This document shows positions 26,824 through 33,866 of a DNA stretch of 64,000 bases, in pieces; the first letter of the stretch is position 1, and each line of letters starts with the position of its first letter. Both the position numbers and the translations under genes were made by a program. The notes beneath the pieces were generated by a model that worked only from the letters and a program-made list of their open reading frames with translations, was not told the origin of the DNA and ran no database searches. The DNA comes from Salmonirosea aquatica (lineage in GTDB: Bacteria; Bacteroidota; Bacteroidia; Cytophagales; Spirosomataceae). The DNA lies in contig NZ_WHLY01000002.1 in NCBI RefSeq assembly GCF_009296315.1, positions 6,298,501 through 6,362,500 on the forward strand. The letters run 5' to 3'.

Positions 26824-27066
26824 ATGATTCGCAGTAAGTATAACGGCGATTTCAGTAATCGCCCTATTCTCCGTTCTAAAATATTGAAAATCAAGCTAAG
26901 TCCACCCAGTTCATTAAATAAGAGCTTATGGATTCTTCGCTTCTACGGCCTGGATGAGCACCAGAAAGACAAGGTGCTCGGCTCCTGGTTTTATACCACA
27001 GAGCGGAAACGAAAAGATGATTTACAAGGAATTTTGAAATTAATTCCAAAAATAAAAATCTTTTAG
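26824..27066 (+). CDS. Repeated small protein family, copy C (unrecognised)
   Basis: An 80-residue protein from the ATG at 26824. Family pattern: KILKIKLSPPS, SLWILRFYGLD, VLGSWFYTTERKRKDDLQGIL and closing IPKIKIF. It is the best consensus member together with copy A. A four-residue insertion (HQKD) lengthens the loop between the two aromatic strands. It is AT-rich upstream. A perfect 12-base hairpin terminator lies 124 bp downstream. The function is unknown. Confidence 0.65.
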   Translation: MIRSKYNGDFSNRPILRSKILKIKLSPPSSLNKSLWILRFYGLDEHQKDKVLGSWFYTTERKRKDDLQGILKLIPKIKIF

Positions 27067-27189
27067 TTACAAGTAAATTCAACTGATTACCGTTTCCCCG
27101 TCAAGGGAAGTGGCTGAACTACTCCTTAATAAAGGTTGGCTTAGTTTGACCACTAAACCCGTATACCAAAGTTTCTACGTACTTGTCCA

Positions 27190-27223
27190 ACGGCCCGCTA
27201 CAACAAAGTAGCGGGCCGTTTTG
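27190..27223 (+). terminator. Intrinsic terminator after copy C
   Basis: acggcccgctac (27190-27201) and gtagcgggccgt (27208-27219) are perfectly complementary over 12 bases around a six-base loop, followed by four Ts. It shares its stem sequence with the terminator at 26704. Confidence 0.75.
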
Positions 27224-27428
27224 CAGGATGGGCAGTCATACCCTGGTGATTCGAAAATCACGCATACTCGGGTGTTTTCAAGCACATCGGTTTCATCGTC
27301 TCTCAACCGGACTTGATCTACAAAAGTCACCAATCTGACGATTTAGGTAATTACAACTATCCTTTTACGTTCTCTTATAGGTAGCTGTACAGCAACCCCA
27401 CCCATTATTTCATCTAAACCATACCGCC

Positions 27429-27665
27429 ATGAATGTATTGAAGAGTAAGTACAGAACCGGAATCGCCAATCCGGCCGTAGAACCATCCAGGGTAGCAACT
27501 ATCAAGCTTAGCCCGCCCTTTCCCAGAAAGCCTAACCTTTGGGTGTTGTATTTTTATGGGGGCAACGACCAGATCGTCCGCACCTGGTACTACGATAGCC
27601 CAGCCAAGCGTCAGAAGGACCTTGATCAGGTTCTGATGCAATGTCCGGATCTCAAACTGATGTAA
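27429..27665 (+). CDS. Repeated small protein family, copy D (unrecognised)
   Basis: A 78-residue protein with the family pattern: VATIKLSPPFP, NLWVLYFYGGND, IVRTWYYDSPAKRQKDLDQVL and closing CPDLKLM. The WFY of other copies is WYY. Its upstream 60-bp block is shared with decayed copy F, so D and F form the closest pair. No clear own terminator follows; a GGTACC-rich stretch separates it from the convergent genes. Confidence 0.65.
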   Translation: MNVLKSKYRTGIANPAVEPSRVATIKLSPPFPRKPNLWVLYFYGGNDQIVRTWYYDSPAKRQKDLDQVLMQCPDLKLM

Positions 27666-27728
27666 GGCCCGTCCATCCGGCCAAGGGGTACCCTAGCATT
27701 TTTGCAATGTGCCCTTTGGTTGGTCTTT

Positions 27729-27932
27729 TTACCGACCCAGACGCGCATCCAGCGAAGGTACCTGCTGACGCATAACCTTAATCTTCTCAAAATCCGGGTG
27801 TTCAGGATGCAATAGGATATTATCCGACAGCTCCAAGAGTATCGAAGGTACCCTAGCCCCAGGTAAAAGGGTTCCGGCAACCAATTGGTACTGCATTGTT
27901 GCCAAATTGATTTCAGTACGAATAGAACCCAA
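27729..27932 (-). CDS. Hypothetical small protein downstream of threonine dehydratase-like gene
   Basis: A 67-residue frame (MGSIRTEINLATMQYQL at the start, VMRQQVPSLDARLGR at the end) with normal codon choice, 29 bp after the stop of the dehydratase in the same direction. It has no signal or membrane segment and no recognisable family. It could be a short genuine gene or the tail of a lost one. Confidence 0.4.
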   Translation of the reverse strand: MGSIRTEINLATMQYQLVAGTLLPGARVPSILLELSDNILLHPEHPDFEKIKVMRQQVPSLDARLGR

Positions 27933-27961
27933 AATTTAGCATCCTAATAGTAAGGAGCTTC

Positions 27962-28936
27962 TCAAAACGGCAGTTTTCCCAAATCCACATTTCCTCCTGT
28001 AAGGATAATCCCTACCTTTTGCCCGGAAAAACGTTCTTTGTGCTTCAATAAAGCCGCAAAGGGTACCGCGCAGGAAGGTTCGATGACGATTTTCATGCGT
28101 TCCCAAATCAATCGCATGGCAGCAATGATCTCCTCGTCGGTTACAGTCAGGATGTCGGTGACGTGGTCCAGGATAACGGGTAGTGTCTTGTCCCCCAGGT
28201 AGGTAAGCAATCCATCGGCAATGGTTTTGACATAGGGAGCCTTTTCAATTTGCCTGGTTCTAAAGGAAAGCACCGCATCCGCCGCGCCTTCGGGCTCGCC
28301 GGCAATCACCTGGGTTTGGGGTGAAAAATAGTGCGCCGCCAGGGCAGTACCACTCAGCAACCCTCCCCCACCTACAGGTGCCAGAATCGTTTGTAAAGGT
28401 ACTCCCGCATCCTCCACAAGTTCTTTTGCGGCAGTAGCTTGTCCGGCGATCACCGCGTAATCGTTAAAGGGGTGCACAAACACCGCCCCGGTCCGGGCCA
28501 CGACGTCCTGCAAGGTAAGTTCCCGTTCTTCCGGCGTATTGGTACAGAACGTCACCTCCGCCCCGTACCCGCGTACGGCATTTACTTTCACCTCGGGTGA
28601 GTTGTCAGGCATAACGATATAAGCTTTTGTGCCTACCACCGAAGCCGCGTAGGCAATAGCCTGGGCGTGGTTGCCGGAGGAATGCGTGGCAATACCCTGA
28701 GCCTGGTCGGCGGGTGTCAGGCTAAGTACCGCATTCACCCCGCCACGGGCTTTGAAAGCGCCGATTTTCTGGAAATTCTCGCATTTGAAATAGATTTCTG
28801 CACCAGCCAGCTTATCCAGGGTCTGACAGGTTAGAATGGGTGTGCGGTGGATGTAGGGTCGAATGCGCGCGTGGGCCGCTTCAATGAGTCTCTCTGTGGG
28901 GTATAAGGGGTCTTGATTTGTAGGAGAAAGGGCCAT
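27962..28936 (-). CDS. Threonine/serine dehydratase-like PLP enzyme
   Basis: A 324-residue fold-type II PLP enzyme without the C-terminal ACT domain of biosynthetic IlvA, so catabolic threonine ammonia-lyase or serine racemase/dehydratase is most likely. K62 in IGAFKARGG forms the internal aldimine; the substrate loop SSGNHAQA and the phosphate-binding glycines GGGGLLSG are intact, and the enzyme closes with ILTGGNVDLG. The reaction is L-threonine to 2-oxobutanoate or L-serine to pyruvate. It is divergent from the acyl-CoA synthetase gene, with about 130 bp between them. Confidence 0.9.
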   Translation of the reverse strand: MALSPTNQDPLYPTERLIEAAHARIRPYIHRTPILTCQTLDKLAGAEIYFKCENFQKIGAFKARGGVNAVLSLTPADQAQGIATHSSGNHAQAIAYAASVVGTKAYIVMPDNSPEVKVNAVRGYGAEVTFCTNTPEERELTLQDVVARTGAVFVHPFNDYAVIAGQATAAKELVEDAGVPLQTILAPVGGGGLLSGTALAAHYFSPQTQVIAGEPEGAADAVLSFRTRQIEKAPYVKTIADGLLTYLGDKTLPVILDHVTDILTVTDEEIIAAMRLIWERMKIVIEPSCAVPFAALLKHKERFSGQKVGIILTGGNVDLGKLPF

Positions 28937-29064
28937 GAGTGATAGGGATTATTACTTATTCAAGAAGAAATAGTATACGTAATTGAAAGCTTTCGTTACT
29001 TTTAATGCAAGCTCTGCAAACTAAACCCAAATTTTCATTTCTCATATTTCTAATTCGTTCTGCC

Positions 29065-30753
29065 ATGGCAAACACCAAACTGATCCCCCGTACGCCCTCC
29101 GCCCACGAAGCTCCCCTGCTTATCAAAAGCCTGTTGGCCCAAAGCCTGCGCTATAATCCTCAGCGTGAAATCATTTATCGCGATTTATTCCGCATGGACT
29201 ATTTTGAGCTAAACAGGCGTATCCGGCGGTTGGGAAATGTCCTGAGTACGTTGGGCATCCAGCCGGGCGACACTGTGGCAGTCATGGATTGGGACAGTCA
29301 CCGCTACCTCGAATGCTTTTTTGGGGTACCCATGGTGGGAGCCATACTACACACGATCAATGTGCGTCTGTCGCCCGCCCAAATCCTGTATACGATCAAC
29401 CACGCCGAGGATGACATCATTCTGGTACACGAAGATTTCCTTGCCATTCTGGAAACCATCCATGACCAAATCACAACCACCCGCAAGTTTGTAGTCATGA
29501 GCGACAAGGTGTACGCCGAGGTACCTGCCGAGCTGACACCTACCTCTTTTGGTACACTGGGCGAGTACGAAGCCCTGCTCGGTGCGGCGAACGACACCTA
29601 TGATTTCTCGGACTTTGACGAAAATACATGGGCAACTTTGTTTTACACCACAGGTACCACCGGCAATCCCAAAGGGGTCTATTTTTCGCATCGGCAACTT
29701 TTCCTGCATACCATGGGCCTGATGACTTTTTTCTGTGGTTATGAAGCCCTGCCCTTTTCCCATCGGGATGTGTACATGCCCATCACCCCGCTTTTCCACG
29801 TTCACGCCTGGGGATTCCCACTGGTGGCTACCATGCTGAACAATAAGCAGGTGTACCCTGGCCGCTATGAACCCGAGATGTTACTGAAATTACTGATCAA
29901 AGAAAAGGTAACGCTTTCGCACTGTGTACCCACGATTCTGGCCATGTTGGTCAACAGTCCCGTAGCCCAGCAGGTGGATTTGTCAAATTGGAAGGTTATC
30001 ATCGGTGGCTCGGCCCTCACCCGCGGCCTGGCCAAAGCCGCTCTGGATTTGGGCATCAATGTATCGCAGGGGTACGGTATGTCTGAAACTGCCCCCATCA
30101 TGTCCGTTGTCCACCTGAATGACGAACAATTGACCTGGGATCAGGAGAAACAACTGAACCTTCGAACTAAGGCGGGCCGCATGGCTCCTTTTGTAGAGAT
30201 GCGCCTGATGGACGATGCAGGTAATTTCCTGCCGAACGATGGGCATGCCATAGGAGAGATCGTGGCACGTGGCTCCTGGATGACGCAGGGGTACCTTAAA
30301 GATCCCGAAAACTCCGAAAAGCTGTGGCAGGGCGGCTGGCTGCACACGGGCGATGTGGCCTCAATCGGCCCCGACTATTACGTGACTATTTCGGACCGGG
30401 TGAAGGATGTGATCAAGACGGGTGGCGAATGGGTGTCTTCGCTGGACATCGAAAACATTTTTTCCCAGATCGAAGGAGTAGCCGAAGTGGCCGTGGTGGG
30501 CCTACCCGACGACCGCTGGGGCGAACGTCCCTATGCGCTGGTAGTGTTGAAACCGGAGTATGCCGAAATACAAACCGGAGAAAATATTCGTAAAATTCTG
30601 CTTGAACAGTGTGAACAAGGTACCATCAACAAATGGTATGTACCCGACCGGGTGGTCCTGGTGCCGGAAATCCCGAAAACGAGCGTCGGAAAACTTGATA
30701 AGAAAAAAATACGGAGTGAAATGAAAGATTTGCTTTTGGGAAATCAGGCATGA
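29065..30753 (+). CDS. Acyl-CoA synthetase (AMP-forming, long-chain fatty acid-CoA ligase type)
   Basis: A 562-residue ANL-superfamily enzyme that activates a carboxylic acid to its CoA thioester through an adenylate. Core motifs in order: FYTTGTTGNPKGV (P-loop, about residues 191-203), GYGMSETAP, GWLHTGDVA, KDVIKTGGEWVSS and the hinge/catalytic lysine KTSVGKLDKKKIR. The ATG at 29065 (MANTKLIPRTPSAHEAPL) fits the family length; the frame's earlier ATG at 29005 adds an unlikely leader. It overlaps the phosphotriesterase-like gene by four bases (ATGA). Confidence 0.9.
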   Translation: MANTKLIPRTPSAHEAPLLIKSLLAQSLRYNPQREIIYRDLFRMDYFELNRRIRRLGNVLSTLGIQPGDTVAVMDWDSHRYLECFFGVPMVGAILHTINVRLSPAQILYTINHAEDDIILVHEDFLAILETIHDQITTTRKFVVMSDKVYAEVPAELTPTSFGTLGEYEALLGAANDTYDFSDFDENTWATLFYTTGTTGNPKGVYFSHRQLFLHTMGLMTFFCGYEALPFSHRDVYMPITPLFHVHAWGFPLVATMLNNKQVYPGRYEPEMLLKLLIKEKVTLSHCVPTILAMLVNSPVAQQVDLSNWKVIIGGSALTRGLAKAALDLGINVSQGYGMSETAPIMSVVHLNDEQLTWDQEKQLNLRTKAGRMAPFVEMRLMDDAGNFLPNDGHAIGEIVARGSWMTQGYLKDPENSEKLWQGGWLHTGDVASIGPDYYVTISDRVKDVIKTGGEWVSSLDIENIFSQIEGVAEVAVVGLPDDRWGERPYALVVLKPEYAEIQTGENIRKILLEQCEQGTINKWYVPDRVVLVPEIPKTSVGKLDKKKIRSEMKDLLLGNQA

Positions 30754-31757
30754 AACGACGAATATTTCTCTACTCGGCGGTGGCTCTCCCCTTATTGGGA
30801 GGAACGAAGCCGAAAGCAAGAAGCATTCAAACCGTACTGGGTGCGATTCCAGTCTCCCAACTGGGCATGACGCTTATCCATGAACACATTCTGGTTGATT
30901 TCATCGGCGCGGATAAAATCACCCCCACCGCCTGGGATCGAAAAAGGGTTCTTGAGTCAGTAATGCCCTACCTTGAGGCCATCAAACAAAAGGGCGTACG
31001 TTCCTTTGTCGACTGTACACCTAGCTTCCTGGGCCGGGACGTAGAACTCCTGCGCGAAATCTCCTTGAAAAGCGGATTGAACATTCTTACGAACACGGGC
31101 TATTACGGAGCCGCAGACAACAAGTATCTTCCCAAATGGGCTTTCACCGAAACCGATGAGCAGCTTGCCGCGCGCTGGATCCGGGAATTCGAAGAGGGAA
31201 TCGAAGGTACCAATGTTCGTCCGGGGTTTATAAAAATCGGCGTAAACAGCGGAAATCTTTCCGAACTACACCAAAAATTGGTGCGGGCGGCAGCCATCAC
31301 CCACCTGGCTACCGGACTTACCATCTGTTCACACACGGGTCCTGCACTACCTGCCTTTCAGGAAATTGAACTACTCGGAAAGATGGGCGTATCACCCCGT
31401 GCTTTTGTGTGGGTACATGCCCAAAATGAAACTGATAAAAATCTATATACCACGGCAGCACGGCAGGGAGCCTGGGTTAGCCTGGACGGAATCGGTTGGG
31501 GCGATACGGAGCCTTACGCCGCTTGGATTGCCCAAATGAAATCAGACCGTCAGCTTAACCGTCTGTTGATTTCGCATGATGCCGGTTGGTACCGTCCCGA
31601 AGCCGATGATCCAATGGCCAAATTTGTGGGCTATACCCAACTTTTCGACACACTGATACCCTTACTTAGCAAGCGGGGTTTGACCCGACATGATATTGAT
31701 CAGCTGCTGGTAAAGAATCCTGCTAAAGCTTTCGGGATTATAATTTGGCGACTATGA
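30750..31757 (+). CDS. Phosphotriesterase-family metallohydrolase with Tat-like signal
   Basis: A 335-residue TIM-barrel enzyme of the PTE/lactonase family. The N-terminus MKRRIFLYSAVALPLL is a twin-arginine-like signal. Metal ligands seen: H-x-H in TLIHEHILVDF, the lysine of GFIKIGVNSG (carbamylated in this family), the histidines of ICSHTG and WVHAQNE, and the aspartate of LISHDAGWY. Family members hydrolyse lactones or phosphotriesters; a lactone would fit the translationally coupled acyl-CoA ligase upstream, but this is inference. Confidence 0.88.
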   Translation: MKRRIFLYSAVALPLLGGTKPKARSIQTVLGAIPVSQLGMTLIHEHILVDFIGADKITPTAWDRKRVLESVMPYLEAIKQKGVRSFVDCTPSFLGRDVELLREISLKSGLNILTNTGYYGAADNKYLPKWAFTETDEQLAARWIREFEEGIEGTNVRPGFIKIGVNSGNLSELHQKLVRAAAITHLATGLTICSHTGPALPAFQEIELLGKMGVSPRAFVWVHAQNETDKNLYTTAARQGAWVSLDGIGWGDTEPYAAWIAQMKSDRQLNRLLISHDAGWYRPEADDPMAKFVGYTQLFDTLIPLLSKRGLTRHDIDQLLVKNPAKAFGIIIWRL

Positions 31758-31770
31758 AACGAAGGGTACC

Positions 31771-31824
31771 CTACAAACAAGGCGGGCGGCTCGTACATAT
31801 ACGAGCCGCCCGCCTTGTTTGTAG
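31771..31824. terminator. Long perfect inverted repeat, bidirectional terminator
   Basis: The arms at 31771-31794 and 31801-31824 are perfectly complementary over 24 bases (25 with the A-T at 31795/31800), with a GC-rich centre and A/T-rich ends. It lies between the convergent PTE-like and OmpA genes and should terminate both. Confidence 0.85.
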
Positions 31825-31850
31825 TTCGATAAATTAGAATCCTCTACCGA

Positions 31851-32738
31851 TTATTTACCTGCCTGTGGCATGTACAGATTAAAGAACTGGTCAAGCTTAG
31901 GAGTAATGATGATCTCCGTCCGACGGTTCATGCTACGGCTTTCTTTGGTCGTGTTATCACTTTTGGGCATAAACTCACCCCGACCACCGGCAATCATGCG
32001 GCTGGCGTCCACACCATATTTTTCTTGCAGGGTACGTACCACCGAGGTAGCACGCTTTACGCTAAGATCCCAGTTGTCTTCCAGATTACCACTGCGGAAG
32101 GGTACGTTATCCGTATGGCCTTCCACCAGAATATCGATTTGCTTGTAGTCGTTGAGTATCTTAGCTACTTTACCAAGTACTTCCTGAGCCCGGGGAGTCA
32201 GGTCGTACTTACCCGTATTGAACAGCATTTTGTCAGACAGCGATACATACACAACGCCTTTCTTCACTTCGATTTGTACATCCTCGTCGCTAACGTCCTG
32301 CAATGAACGCTTAAGATTCATGACCAAAGCCATATTCAGTGAGTCCTTGCGCTGAATGCTGCTGTTAAGATCACGGATGTAGTTACCCTGGTTGTTCATG
32401 ACATCCATGGATTTCTTGATGCTTTCGGCCCCTTCCTTGCTAATCACGGAAAGGTCAGACATACGATCCAGAAGTGCATTGTTATTTTTCTTCATAAAAT
32501 CCAGTTGATCCTGAAGCTCCTTAAGCTTGGAATTCCTCGCTTCCAGGTCCGTTTGAGCGGTTCTGAGGTCAGTATTTAGTTTAGCTACTTTACCATCGCA
32601 ATCGCTCAGGTCGGTTCTTGCTTTGTCGAGTTGGAGTTGAATCTGATCCCGTTCGGTCTGAACGGCCAGCATTTTTTTCTTGCTCGCGCAAGAACCTAAC
32701 GTTAAAAGAAGGGCAATGGCAACAATTGTCTTTTGCAT
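31851..32738 (-). CDS. OmpA-family peptidoglycan-binding lipoprotein with coiled coil
   Basis: A 295-residue lipoprotein (signal ending LGSCAS). Residues about 25-110 are a coiled coil with regular leucines and charged residues, followed by an OmpA C-terminal domain (about 165-285): GKYDLTPRAQEVLGKVAKIL, ILVEGHTDNVPF, WDLSVKRATSVVR, and the peptidoglycan-contacting NRRTEIII. It should anchor the outer membrane to the cell wall. It is a single-gene unit between two terminators. Confidence 0.9.
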   Translation of the reverse strand: MQKTIVAIALLLTLGSCASKKKMLAVQTERDQIQLQLDKARTDLSDCDGKVAKLNTDLRTAQTDLEARNSKLKELQDQLDFMKKNNNALLDRMSDLSVISKEGAESIKKSMDVMNNQGNYIRDLNSSIQRKDSLNMALVMNLKRSLQDVSDEDVQIEVKKGVVYVSLSDKMLFNTGKYDLTPRAQEVLGKVAKILNDYKQIDILVEGHTDNVPFRSGNLEDNWDLSVKRATSVVRTLQEKYGVDASRMIAGGRGEFMPKSDNTTKESRSMNRRTEIIITPKLDQFFNLYMPQAGK

Positions 32739-32955
32739 GGGACTAGTGAGTTTATGAGTATTAAGTTATGGTTAAAGATTACTAAAACACAGCTTTACCT
32801 AACAACTGATTGACAAACAATCCTTTGTATGGAATTCGACCGCAAAATTAGTGTTCTATCTCTAAAAAGAAGAATATTTTCAATAATACTCTAAAATAGT
32901 ATGCCAATACTACTCCAAAATTGTATTTATTTAGTTGATGGTAAGGTGATAATAA

Positions 32956-32986
32956 AAAAAGGCAGTGCTTCAAGCACTGCCTTTTT
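32956..32986 (-). terminator. Intrinsic terminator of the GLPGLI-type gene
   Basis: aaaaaggcagtgc (32956-32968) and gcactgccttttt (32974-32986) pair over 13 bases with a five-base loop. On the minus strand a T-run follows, 33 bp after the stop at 33019. Confidence 0.8.
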
Positions 32987-33018
32987 AACGATCTTTAACT
33001 ATTTAGCTTCCGCTGATT

Positions 33019-33768
33019 TTAATACGGCATGGACCAATAAGGGTTCCGATGCGCTACCATACTGTCCCGAATATGCGTCCAGAGTAAGTCATCGTATTCC
33101 TTGTTGGTCAGCTTCTTACCTTTTATTTTTTTCGGCAAATTAACTTCCTCTCCTACCGGCTTCATTTCCACTTTTGTCGCCGTTACCACTACATCCCCTT
33201 CATTGATATCCAGCTCCATAATCAAGCCCGGCAAACCGAAGTACTTTTCCGGCCCGATCGAAACCGGCAGATCATGAGCAAACCACGCTTCGACTTTCTG
33301 CTTTTTGATGGTATCTTCCGCCACCGCCAGCATGCACACGTGGCCGTTTATGTCCTTGATCTTATTCATTACTTTCCATTTCGGCGTCTGAAGCGAATCC
33401 TCAATCACGTAAGTTTTACCCAACATCTCGATGATTTCGGTTTTCTTTTCGGTCTCATAGTCACGATAAATAATATAATCGCGTTGCCGCCAACTGTACC
33501 GGCCATCGTCACTGGTGGCTTGGTCGCTGTCGTAGGTATATTTACTCCGGCTGGGCGTAAAAACCAGTTTCATTTTGGTTTTATCTTCATCGTCGTTTCC
33601 CCAGGTCAGTTTGATCCGGTCTTTTTCCTCCTGACTCATGAAGTCCATTCGGGAGTAAATGCTGGCCCAGTGGTACACCTTTTCGTAGGTGACAACACCT
33701 TCCATTTCCTGAGCCAGGGTAGGAAGGGCGAAAACAGCAAAGAAGAAAATAAGGCGTATTTGTTTCAT
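33019..33768 (-). CDS. GLPGLI family protein
   Basis: A 249-residue secreted protein with a signal peptide (MKQIRLIFFFAVFALPTLAQ) from the ATG at 33768; the longer frame to 33867 precedes the signal and is unlikely. It carries the family's namesake motif in KYFGLPGLIMELDI and the upstream aromatic and acidic strand pattern (MEGVVTYEKVYHW). GLPGLI proteins are periplasmic or surface proteins of unknown function, often beside TonB-type receptors, as here (98 bp after 33867-36710), probably in one operon. Confidence 0.87.
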   Translation of the reverse strand: MKQIRLIFFFAVFALPTLAQEMEGVVTYEKVYHWASIYSRMDFMSQEEKDRIKLTWGNDDEDKTKMKLVFTPSRSKYTYDSDQATSDDGRYSWRQRDYIIYRDYETEKKTEIIEMLGKTYVIEDSLQTPKWKVMNKIKDINGHVCMLAVAEDTIKKQKVEAWFAHDLPVSIGPEKYFGLPGLIMELDINEGDVVVTATKVEMKPVGEEVNLPKKIKGKKLTNKEYDDLLWTHIRDSMVAHRNPYWSMPY

Positions 33769-33866
33769 TTGATTTGAGTGGTGCAAGGTGATAAATATTA
33801 ATGAACTTATCTGAGGCAGCGATGTAAGGAAAACTCCATGCCCAAAAGACCGGAATTTCCTAGTCA

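Noticed and set aside
22847-27700. A CRISPR array or mobile element in the repeat-rich region
   Set aside because: Repeats are diverged gene copies with their flanks, not regular short repeats with spacers; no transposase, integrase, target-site duplications or end repeats were seen.
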